Source of the DNA: Perkinsus olseni
Lineage: Eukaryota > Perkinsozoa > Perkinsida
Reading direction: 5' to 3'
DNA length: 64,000 bases
Assembly: GCA_013115125.1 (NCBI GenBank)
Contig: JABANN010000055.1
Location: forward strand, 27,949 to 91,948
Below are positions 25,122-35,076 of the stretch, one piece after another. The notes below the pieces were generated by a model. The model had not been told where the DNA came from and did no database searches. It was given only the letters and a program-made list of their open reading frames with translations. The first letter of the stretch is position 1. Each line of letters starts with the position of its first letter. The translations under genes were made by a program, and so were the position numbers.

Positions 25122-27444
25122 TTGGCATCCACGGCGTCTTGGACTCTTCGTAGACGTCCCTTGGCAGATCCGAAGAGACTGTCCTATGTGCTTGAGCCGC
25201 TCATTAACGTTGCCAATACGCAGTACTTTGGCCCGATACAACTTGGGACCCCTCCGCAAACTGCTACAGTTATTTTCGATACTGGGAGCGCCGACATGTG
25301 GGTGCCGAGCTCAAGGTGCGGAGTTGAGGTTCGGGAGCTTCGGAGACGGACTTGTTTAGGTTTGACCCTACTAATTCCAGCACGTTTGTAGCACAGAATG
25401 GCGACGGAGTTCGTCGACTCACCTACGGCGTTGGCTCTGTGCAGGGCAGGATGGGTAATACTGATCCACGGACGCCTCGAAGGCTCGGCCCCCGTCAGGA
25501 TCTGATCGGGTCTGTTTCGGCGCTGTCAAGAATGACCCTAGCAGCGATATGGTATCGCCACCGTCAAGCAACCAACCCCTGTGCATTCCGCACCAGCACC
25601 TGTACGATCACCGGAACAACTGTCAACAATGACGGCTCTGCTGAGCCTTCTGAGCCTTCTGAGCCTTCTGAGCCTTCGTCGTCAGGATAGTCTCCGAGGC
25701 TAGCGAGGATCTCGAAGGAGGCCTGTACGACGGTGTTATGGGGTAGGAGGGAGCATACCGGGATCGGCTTCGGCAACTTGCCGGTGGCAGGTTAGGTTTC
25801 CCGGCGCTGAGTAGTACGGGGACCACAGCGCTGGAGAATATCATCAGCCATCTAGCGGACCCCGTGAGTGGCCCCGCGTCACTGAGAGGGTCTAGGTCCT
25901 ACATCTCAGGTCTTGGCCTTCTCCCTCACGGAGGATCCGATCGCCGCGGCTACCATGGGGAGCTCGGTTACCTTCGGTGGTTTGGATGCGACTATGTCGG
26001 TGCCTGCTGTTCGATGCCGTTGGAGCGAAGCGGTGGCGGCAGGTACCGGCCGGACACTCTCACGTGGACCCCTCTGGTTGGTCATGTGTACTGGGCTATG
26101 GAGACCGTCATAGAAGTCCTGCAAGAACCGAACAGGAAGAGTAGGTTCGACATGTGGATCGCCATCGAGGCTCGAGGTCCTGCAGAAAAACCCAGCGACG
26201 GCGTCACCGGTGGTGATGCTGTGATGGAGGATGGGGTGACTGATCAGAGCGAAGGAGCGAATGACGATATCGAGACGCTCCCACGGCAGCTGCTTGTGCA
26301 GAGGCAGGTGACGACCACTAGTGAAGCTTATTGCCCCCTCCCCGATACGGCCTAAGATGCGCACCATTCAGACGGTGGTACTCGATACTGGCACGTCGTA
26401 CTTGATGGTGCCGCGGCCCGACTTTGTGAAGTTTTTGTCGGCGTTACTGCCCTCTGAAAAGCTCGCTCAGTGCTCAGCCTTGAAGCCCAGCAATCTACTG
26501 GTGATATCCTCATGTACCCTCACGAAGGGCAAAGTCACTTCAGATATGCCCGTGCCATCTCCGACAGTACGCTAGAAGAATTAACGTGAGAACCCAACCT
26601 TTTGCCCCTAACTGAGTATCTTAGCTCGAACTTAGGTTCTGGTGGCCAACAGGCAGTTCCCGATATTGCCGACCGACTACTTCACAGGGCCTGGTCTGCA
26701 AAGCCAACAATGTGTCCTTGAGGTGCCCGCCAGTAAATCGCTTTCTAGCCGGCTGATCTTCTCTGGGCCCGCGTTTGCGTCATGCAAGGGGTATTGTCGG
26801 CGTTCGTTCCCTACCCGAACGGAGTCGATCGAAAATCCTCATAGCCTTTCACTCGGATTCGATATCACCTTACTTTCACCCAGCCTTTCCAGCTCGGATT
26901 AGTATCTTCAGGTTCAGATGGGCCATGACGCATCTCCCTGGGTATTCGGCGACACCTTCATGAAGAAGTTCTACACCGTATTTGATGCCGGCCATTCCCG
27001 GATAGGGTAGGTAGGACCCAGCTTGAGAGTCGGCCTCCACCGTTCTCGTTTTAGCCTTGCCGACCGTCCGCACGTACCCAACCACTCGGCCTCTAAAATG
27101 GTAATAAACTCTCCCTTGTTGCCTCAAGAACAAGGCGGCCACGGCTTTCGGGAGACCGAGCTCGGAGCGCTGGTGGCGGTAGCGTTGGTGAGAGCCCCCC
27201 ACTTGAGTGTCGATTCTTACTGGGTAATGTCGGTTAGGTGACGCTGCTGTTCTTCATGGCGGCGACCTCGACTACGGTCAGAAGAGCATTGAGCGCGGTG
27301 CACCGTCGGGCCACCGCCTCTGAACGACGTCGATTGCCTGGAGGCCGCGATACTGCTGGCTGTTGGCCATTCTCAACACCCAAGCGCCGCTCTGACACCA
27401 GACGTGGCCGGGCTGAAGGCAGCGCCGCTCCGCTCAGGTGGTGA
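25122..27444 (+). CDS. Membrane-anchored pepsin-like aspartyl protease
   Basis: A1-family protease in many small exons. First catalytic motif [14 protein letters not shown] (about 25277) after [19 protein letters not shown]; flap region [14 protein letters not shown]; then GGLYDGVMG joined to [48 protein letters not shown]; second catalytic motif [20 protein letters not shown] (about 26379); and the C-terminal lobe [20 protein letters not shown]. After the lobe, exons continue to [12 protein letters not shown] spliced to [18 protein letters not shown], a hydrophobic helix followed by a basic tail: a type I membrane anchor like those of endomembrane proteases. Both catalytic Asp are present, so it should be active. 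One candidate segment near 25636-25675 is a TCTGAGCCT tandem repeat and may be coding or intronic. Signal peptide not found; the 5' end is incomplete. Confidence 0.85.
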
Positions 27445-28021
27445 GGCGTTTCGGGCTTGCTAGTAGTGAAACGCTGTTTGATTGGAAGGTTCCAAGCGGG
27501 TTCGTATGATGCTGGTCGTATGCCGAGTCTGGCGGCTCCGCTGATGGGGAGCCAGCGGCAGCAGCGCCTCCGTCGTGATCATCCTGTCCTTCAACAGAGC
27601 TCCGGTATCTGTCTCCTCTTCCCACGCTGGTCCCGCTGTTTCGCTGTTGCATTCAGGGAACGCTTTCCGGGCGAGCGGGGCTCCTCCTCCTGCTTCTACT
27701 ACTACCTACTACTTCTATTACCAAGTCGAGCGGCATCGATGAGAGTGGACGTGGAAGCCTAGAGCAGATCTCTCCTGGATAACGTTTTCCCTCTGTCCTC
27801 AATTTTCCTCAAGGCCATGGCGTAGCAGCACGTCTATGGTCGGTCGAGTCGTTTAGAAAGTGTATTATTATTATCGATCTCCTCGTCATGGTTTCGACAC
27901 GTCGCATGAAGAAAGCAACTTTTCGGTGATAGTTTCAGGCAACGGCAAGCCCCTGTTCTCAATAACCACGCGTTCGTCCTCCCTTCCCCTGACAGTTTTA
28001 CTGGTCGCTACTCTTGATGTT
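27445..28021. other. Spacer downstream of the protease
   Basis: Open frames here (27457-27762, +) are Ser/Leu-rich with TACTACTACC repeats and could be an alternative protease 3' end. No motif seen. Confidence 0.35.
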
Positions 28022-28417
28022 AGGAATTGAAAGAGCTGTCGCTTCAATCCTGCGGCAGCGACCATCTAGCAGCAGTGTTTCAGAGGGCAACGGAATCCAG
28101 TTCCAGCTTCGTGCCTCAGCTGCCCCCTGACGATGGTTGGTTATGATGCCCCAGCGAATTTTCCAGGCGATATCATATTGTACAATGAGGAACGTTCCAG
28201 CGCCAGCAGGATGTCGAAGATTGCGTGGGAGCGACTGAGCTCCGGGTGGTTGGTTGAAAGACTTGAATCCAGGCCGTTTCCTGTCGACGAGCAAGCTTGC
28301 TCAGCTTTTTCGACAGCTCCGAAGGGGCTCTCTCTCGACATTGTTCACGATACCCTGCCGATGTGTCGGTCGGTCGCGGCTTCGAAGGCAGCGGCGTTGG
28401 CTGCAAACGGTGAGTAG
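28022..28417 (+). CDS. Unrecognised small protein
   Basis: Two plausible exons: LKELSLQSCGSDHLAAVF up to LPPDDG, then after a very short GT-AG gap near 28135-28153, NFPGDIILYNEERSSASRMS through ASKAAALAANGE and a stop at 28417. The composition is protein-like and the acceptor before the first exon (GATGTTAG) is reasonable, but no family is recognised and no start codon is assigned. Confidence 0.3.
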
Positions 28418-28951
28418 AGAGGCAGTCCACTCTTATCGATCTGTCCGGCAAGTCCGCCAGTCGAACGCTCATAGCCACGAGGCCCTATGTTCATATCCCC
28501 GGTATCCTGCTGGTGATGGTGGAAGTAGCTGTTGGAACTATTGGGTTTCGTATCATCATGCTAATTAGGTTTGTATAATGAATTATCTTACTTCTTCATG
28601 AACTCTCTATTGTGCAGGTGAACAGAATCGAGAATGCGCAGTAGTGAGTATGATTCATTTTGTGGATGCTATTCCGTTAGAGAGTTTGATCTTATCTGGA
28701 TGATTGCGCGACACGATGAAAGAACGTCGTTCCTACCCTTAAGTGGAAGCTAACATGACCCGTTGACCACCCGAGCTGATGGTTTTGGCCCATTCAAGAA
28801 TTTGTGTTTAAGCAATGAGGGACAGACTTCGGAGCTTTGTGCAGCATTGCGCTTGCGTGCACAATTGTTGTGATAGCCTCGAGCAGTTGCTGTCCCCAGG
28901 TTGCAGCGAGATTATCGCCTTTGTTATCGCCTTACAACACCAGTCTTAATC
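28418..28951. other. Promoter-side spacer of the repeat-protein gene
   Basis: No coding signal. Contains AT-rich patches near 28560-28620 and an acceptor-like TGTCCCCAG at 28892-28900, about 50 bp before the next start codon, which could serve a 5' UTR intron or trans-splicing. Confidence 0.35.
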
Positions 28952-29917
28952 ATGCCCAATTACGTCCCTGATTCTATCAATAGTACTGTTGAGAGTGCTA
29001 CGATGAAGACCCAGAAGATGGTTGATGACTTCAAGAAGACGGACACCGGGAAGAAAGTCAGTCAATCAACCAACGCCGCTTTGGGAAGTGTTTATTCTCT
29101 CCTCGACTCCCTCTTGAGCAAAGGCGAGGAGCTAGTGGATCGTTATCTTCCTTCCTCGGAGCCTCAGTCGTCTGCTGAGGAACAATCTGAGACCTCTGCT
29201 GCCACTACCCGCAACTCTGATACTGTTGAGGGTGCAAGTCCTCTGAGTCGCGCAATGGCTTTGGGTTCGACGGTGTGTTCTCGCCTCTACGGTCGTGGTG
29301 CCAGCGAGGTTAGTGGGTTTGGCAACTCTATGAGCATGTCTTGGCAGAGGGTTTATGCTTCGGTCATGGGGTACTTCACGTCCTACTTGGATTCCTTCAA
29401 GTCTATGCTTTTGTATCTGAGGGACACCTTCCCCGCCGTGCAGATTGCGGAAGAGGATCTTCTTGCGGTCAGCAACAAGGCCAGTGAATGGTGGACGGCT
29501 TTCGTCGAGCGTCTTCAGAAGGCTTTCTCCGACAACAAGGAGGCGGCTCAGAGTTCTATGAAGAAGAGTCAGGATGCGGTCCATCAGTACACCGCTCAGG
29601 CCAAGGAGACTGCCGCCAAGTACTCCGCTCAAGCTAAGGATGCTGCCAATAAATACTCTACTGATGTGAAGGAGAAGGCTACTAAGGCTAAGGAGACTGC
29701 AAGCATGTATGCCGCTGACGCCAAGGACACTGCTAGCAAATATGCTGCTGACGCGAAAGAAACCGCTGGCAAATATGCCGCTGATGCTAAGGATACTGCA
29801 AGCAAGTACGCTGCGGGAGCGAAAGATACCGCTGGTAGGTACGCCGCTGATGCTAAGGCGACTGCCGACAAGTATTACCAAAGCGCTGCTGATAAAGTGA
29901 GTACTTATAGTAAGTAA
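28952..29917 (+). CDS. LEA-like 11-mer repeat protein with perilipin-like N-terminal region
   Basis: Intronless, 321 residues from the ATG at 28952 (MPNYVPDSINSTVESA). The N-terminal third has amphipathic helices and SLLDSLLSKGEELVDRYLP, which resembles the EALVDYYLP stretch of perilipin-type lipid-droplet proteins. The middle is helical (MGYFTSYLDSFKSMLLYLRD). The C-terminal 120 residues are about nine 11-residue units such as AADAKDTASKY and AADAKETAGKY, typical of group 3 LEA proteins and of amphipathic helices on lipid droplets. Inference: a droplet-coat or desiccation/osmotic protectant. Both ends are complete. Codon bias toward C/T-ending optimal codons suggests high expression. The perilipin resemblance is by eye only. 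Confidence 0.6.
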   Translation: MPNYVPDSINSTVESATMKTQKMVDDFKKTDTGKKVSQSTNAALGSVYSLLDSLLSKGEELVDRYLPSSEPQSSAEEQSETSAATTRNSDTVEGASPLSRAMALGSTVCSRLYGRGASEVSGFGNSMSMSWQRVYASVMGYFTSYLDSFKSMLLYLRDTFPAVQIAEEDLLAVSNKASEWWTAFVERLQKAFSDNKEAAQSSMKKSQDAVHQYTAQAKETAAKYSAQAKDAANKYSTDVKEKATKAKETASMYAADAKDTASKYAADAKETAGKYAADAKDTASKYAAGAKDTAGRYAADAKATADKYYQSAADKVSTYSK

Positions 29918-30305
29918 ATGTCGAAGAGTTTCATCGTGAAACGAATATCATTTTGGTGGTGTGCCCGCAACCCACCCGATTTGTAGTGGCTATTAATGCC
30001 GCACGGTACGTATGGATCTCATGAGCAGACCTGCGTTGCCCAACTCGTTAGCTATATTTTCTCGTAACATCCTTTGAGGTTGACTTGTGTTTCTAGTGGT
30101 AAACTTTGCCATGGAGACGAGGGAAGTATTTGATAGCCGCCGAATTCGGTCTGGTATCGACGCATGCATCAGTTGTGTGCGGGGCCTGCATTGCGGGCGA
30201 GCAGAGGAACGTGTTTAGCTTCGTCTTCTTCCATGAAGAGGGGGATGATGACACTTTCGTACTGAACAACACAGTACAAGCTGATTAAACTGTACGGGTG
30301 ATAAA
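29918..30305. other. 3' spacer between convergent genes
   Basis: Holds the 3' ends of the repeat-protein gene and of the opposite-strand orphan. The open frame 30106-30288 (+) has no motif. Confidence 0.4.
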
Positions 30306-33300
30306 TTAATCGATAAGGCTTTGAATTCGGTTTATAACGAATGCAGGCGGTCGAAGTGAGATGCCTGACAGCCAGCTGAGCAACGCGTCTTTATAGCATC
30401 CTTCGAGGCATCGGAGGGAGGCTCCTGGTGGCGTGTAGTCCTGTGTGAATATCCAGCGGAGGGCACTTGCCCTGTGAAGGCCGCGCTCAACGTCAGCTTC
30501 CTTCCACACCTCGAACAGCTTCGTGTAGAACACCCTTGCCACCTCGGATGCCGTCCGGCGGGTCTTGTCGGACATCTCGGTGAAGAGGGCCGGTGGAAGG
30601 GGTCGTACACCGGAGTGGTCCCGAGCGTACCGCACTATCTCTGCGTCGGGGTTATGACCAAAATACCACTTCAGAAGGCGTTCGTCCGACAGGATTACCC
30701 AGTACGGTCGAGGCTCCGGCGAGTTCTTCGTTTTCAGCATCTTTGTGTGTCTCGGGTCCATCAGACCTCCGCAGTGCAGCAGAAGCCCGGGGCGGATGTC
30801 TCCTGTGCTGAGGAGTGCCGGGAGCGTCTCGACCAAGAACTGCAGGGCTGCCTCCATCTCCTGACGGTTGCTGTCGTCATCAAGGGCCCTCGAGTAGAGC
30901 ACAGCATCAGTGAGGGCGCACGACAGGTCCCAGGCTGCCCCTACGGTTTTTGGGGTCAATCGCACCCTATCTGGCCAGGTGCGAGGAGGTCGCAGCCTCC
31001 TGAGAGCGGCTTCTCCCAACTTGCCGGAGCCTGGTAGCCGGTTGACCAGACGATAGAGGTCGGCGTCTTCAACTTTTTCCCACAGTCTGGAGTCGTAGCA
31101 CTGCTGCGGATAGTCACGTATCATGATCTCCAGCAGGGAACCGGCCACAGGAGGCGACGCAGTACCCCACTTATCGAGTTGCGTGAACAACGTCCCTCTG
31201 TCGCAGCCGCTCTCCAGTAGCAACTTGTAGTAAACCTCAACCTGCAGTTGATGGGTCGGGGTGAAGGCATCGTCAACAGCGATAGTGCAGGCCCCAGTGC
31301 CCATCATCACCCGACAAGCGTGAAGGATAGCGCTCTCGGGGAATCGGTCGCTGCGCGTGAGCAAGGCAGATGGTTCTGATGGCAGCGCGACCGACCCATC
31401 GCCCTCGTCCGAGGGTCTGCCGGATGTCGTACGCTTGGGCCCGTTAACAACCACCCACGGCAGGATCGTTGCCATCCTCATCTCCGGTCCCGAGCCGCTC
31501 ATCAGGCGCTTGCCACAGACAACCAGGAGAGCACCAGTGAGCCGCTCTCCAAGGGAAGCGTTCTTGAAGCGGACATCGCGGAGTATCTCCTCCTCTGACG
31601 CTTCCGCAGTCGTCGCTTGACCGAGCCCCAAGGGCAGGGGTACATCCAGCACACTCCACAGGACCCGAACCCGCACCAGAGCCGCGAGGGTGAAGACGAT
31701 GAGGCCCCTGGCGGTCTTCGCCTGGGCGATCGGCATGCATTCCGACATCTGCCTACAGATGCCTACCAGGATGACGACGCCGATGTCGATTGGAGCAGAG
31801 CCCGAGCACAACTCCTCCCCTACCGAGGCCGCAATCTCGCTGCAACGATCCTTGTTCTGTGCTGCAGTGCCGCTGGACAGCAGCGCCATGAGGGCAGCGA
31901 TGCGGACAGGAGTTTCAGAGCGCCCACTGCGGGCTATCGTCATGAGATCCTCATCCGGAATAAGGCCGTGGAAGCCATCCGCTACTATCCTCTTCAGCTC
32001 GGGGTCGGCATCTCCCGAGATGTTCTTTCGCACCCATTGGGTCGGGCTAGCGGAGGACAGGTACTCGAAGAGCCTCCACTGCTGCAGAGTGCTGTCCACC
32101 ACCACTGGCTTGTGCTGGGCCTCGGCGCTGGTCCGTTTGGCAGCTGGTGTCGTTGAAGTCTTCAACCTCTTAGCCCGGCCCTGGGCCATCACAGGGCTCG
32201 ACACGCTTGTGTTGTTCTCTATGAACCTCCGCGGAGTCAAGCTCGGACTCAGGTTGAAGCGGCGTAGCCTAGACTTGGGGGTTGATGAAATAAGACGTCG
32301 TCGTCGAGAGGCCTAAAACAGGAGACCGGAACACTCCCAACAAGCCTGCATCGGTTACGGCTTACCCTGCCCGCGTTGCCATTTGCGGTTCCCTCATCGT
32401 CGTCCTCCTCGTCTCCGCCAAACCTATCGAATAATTCCGCGGACCCAGCAGGACCTGCAAAGTGAAATCGTGCCCCACCTCAATCGCGTATCCCAGAGCC
32501 CACCTCTGTGTCTCGCGACAAGCTCACGCGGCACCCAGCGCAGTCGGGCTCCTCCCTGCTCGCAGATCTTCGTCCTCTCACCATCCTCCTCCAGGAAGAA
32601 GCACTCGATACGGCCAGCCCGAGGGCTGTTGAAGATTCGACGTCTCCGAGGGTCCTCCCAAGGCGGTGTCGCCCCAATCGGCGGCACGAAGATATCCCCG
32701 ACCTGCCGAATGACTGCGTAGTCCCCCTCCTGAAGGCCGTTCCCTCACCTCCGCGTCCAACTGACTCTCGAGGACCTCGTCGTCTCCCAGTGAGCTCGCC
32801 TGATAACAATCATAATTGCCGCTCGCGAGTGAACTAACTGCCCTCAAAGTCTTACTTCCTCAGCTTGACTCGCCACCTCACCAGTCGACTTATCCTCGGC
32901 CCCTTCGGGATCTCCGCGGGTTCTGTCGGCAGCACGCGACTCGTCATCGCTATCAGAAGCGGCCTCCTCCTCCTTGTCCTCGAATAGGGCCGACCCTCCT
33001 CCCTGTGCATTCGGCCGTCGGGGTGGCTCTTGAGTGTCTTCCAAGTGATGAGGCGTCACTTGAGGGTCTGTGCTAGCCGGGGTCCCAACAGATGCCCTGT
33101 CGCCAGGAGGCGTATCCGAAGCCGAGCCGCTCTGAACGACGACACCGTGGGGGCAGGGGTCAACAAGAGGGCTCCCAACCTGAGACGTAACGCCTCGGTC
33201 ATCCGTTACCCGGCATGAACTCTTTTCCACTTTACGTTCCCTTTCATATGCCTGAACAAACCGAGGCGTTCTTGAACCCGTCGTACAGTATCGCCAGATG

Positions 33301-33461
33301 CAAATCCTTACATTGTGATATCGTAGTATGCCGTCCTCATCGCCGTAGATGGCCACACATTCCGCCAAAGTTACACCAGTCATGCCGCTCTCCTCGGTGG
33401 CGCTTCGGGCACCCAGGGCCGACAGCAGAGCTCTGACATGTCCTCCGAGGTAGCAGCTCAT
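30306..33461 (-). CDS. Large unrecognised protein with a 1.9-kb intronless C-terminal exon
   Basis: Several 5' exons splice into one long 3' exon (30306-32315). Frame-consistent joins: ASQAEE to ASSLGDDEVLESQLDAE, then VGDIFVPPIGATPPWED, then RLRWVPR to PAGSAELFDRFGGDEEDDDE, then NGNAGR to ASRRRRLISSTPKSRLRRF. The upstream part is acidic and basic low-complexity sequence (EEEAASDSDDESRAADRTR), perhaps nuclear. The long exon, about 660 residues, is alpha-helical with Leu/Ala/Arg-rich repeats (ETPVRIAALMALLSSGTAA; LYRLVNRLPGSGKLGEAAL) and ends INRIQSLID, consistent with a helical-repeat scaffold. Candidate start is the ATG at 33461 (MSCYLGGHVRAL). No family recognised. Such a long intronless exon is unusual beside these neighbours. 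Confidence 0.55.
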
Positions 33462-33580
33462 TGGAACCCTAAGGAATCATTGTCCACCCTTGAGAGCCTC
33501 GCGCGGCAACGCAAGGCAGGCATGGAGATCAATTGGAATCATGCTACAACAGTGGCTGTGTACAGTATGTACAGATCAGA

Positions 33581-34611
33581 TCAAGTAGGTTCCGAGGCAA
33601 TAGGCAGACTCTTCCCTCCGTTCCACCGACGAGCCCCGTGCCTGGAGGGACAACAGCGACTGTGCCGAGTGGCACCGAGCTGCGACGGCCCTACGAATCG
33701 CCAGATCTTTGGGAGTGCGGTGAAGCACTCTCGTGCAAAGACAAACATCAGGGCTTCCTCGGAGGCACCGTAGTAATGGCGGCCATGGTAGTGGTACTGA
33801 GGTGCTATGTTGGGCAACTGAGAGGGCGTACTGAGGAGTTTAGTGGCGAGTGACGGTACCTTGATGGGGCCCATGAAAGGATAGCCGCCCATAGCCCCAC
33901 CTCCGCCGCCGCATCCACAACCCCCACCACTGGGAATGATGAAGATACTCGGTGCTGAGCACAGGACTTGCGGCCTGCCGAAGGTCTTCACGACCACTTA
34001 CGATGATGATGCTGATGCCGAAACAACCCGAATGCCGTGACGGGCGTTGCGGTATGGTCGGTGGGGAGTAGGTGATGTAGAGTCATGCTACATTCAAGGC
34101 TGATGCTCACTCACTAGCCCGATGAAGCGGCTGGCGTGAGAGGCTTGTGGAGACAGATCTACGAGCATTCTCGGAGGGGCGAGCTCGCCTTCGCGGCTGG
34201 GGCAGCTGAGAGGGCGTACCGAGGAATACACCCCTTCATCATTCATGCGGAGCCAAACTTGGCCTGTGGAATTGCATGGAAACAACGCCAGACTGGTCAT
34301 ATGAAACCGGACACTAATGCAAATAACGACTGTAGCCGTCGTGTGGGGCTCGGAGCTACTCCCGCGCAGGAGAGCTCGAGTGCAAGGGCGTCTTCCATCC
34401 CGCACTGAGCCATCCTTGTAGCGAACGGAGTCAGATCGAGGGGGACCTGTGAGGGCGTCCGCGCAAGCCTTTCGAGAGCACAGTCACCTTCATCAAGGGA
34501 GGCGACAAGTACGCGAAATTGTCGGTGAGTAGAGTGCCACCCGGCCCGCCGCCCGGCCCGCTCGGAATCGTGTAGAACACATCCCGACCTGAGACTAGCT
34601 TGTGGATTCAT
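33581..34611 (-). CDS. Unrecognised multi-exon protein with Gly/Cys-rich stretch
   Basis: Exons on the minus strand include QFRVLVASLDEGDCALERLA and ARMAQCGM-like sequence near 34.4 kb, REGELAPPRMLVDLSPQASH near 34.2 kb, and a Gly-rich segment (PSGGGCGCGGGGGAMGGYP) near 33.9 kb. The last joins through a 43-nt GT-AG gap to LPNIAPQYHYHGRHYYGASE and ALMFVFARECFTALPKIWRF. Not all joins are in frame, the start is unknown, and no family is recognised. Confidence 0.35.
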
Positions 34612-35076
34612 CAGGTATGATCAGCTGACCGGTCTCGTACGGCCAGCCTCCATGATGCTTGTGCCACTTCGAACGGCGCCCTGAGAACACGACCATTTCC
34701 CGAGTCACTCCTCGGATCGCTCAGCAAAAGTCACATCTCTGGAGACGGAGCTTTCGGTGGTGGAGCTTATGAGCCTGGAGAAATGACGATCCGACGTCGT
34801 GGTCAGCCGATTGATCGCTCGGATGGTCATGAAAGACCTGACCGCCGAGTTCTTGCATAGCCCGGAGGTCGTGGGGCTACCGTTCCTCGTGCTTCGTGGT
34901 GGGAGTGGTTGAGAGGGATCAGCATGCAAGCACGTGAAGCTGGAACAAGAGGGACCACGGCACGCCCCCGACGGATGCTGTACAGTAGCTCGGCAGCCCA
35001 GTCGCTCATTAACAACTCGACGAGAATGGAGTTCAAAAAGGTTGTGCTGCTTGATTAACATCGTCGTTATCTAGTG
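34612..35076. other. Spacer downstream of PARP-1
   Basis: Carries the PARP-1 3' end. Short open frames on both strands lack motifs; none supported. Confidence 0.4.

Noticed and set aside
30474-32316. Long open frames on the plus strand opposite the orphan's big exon
   Set aside because: They are shadows of the minus-strand reading frame, short and Arg/Pro/Ser-rich with no motif.
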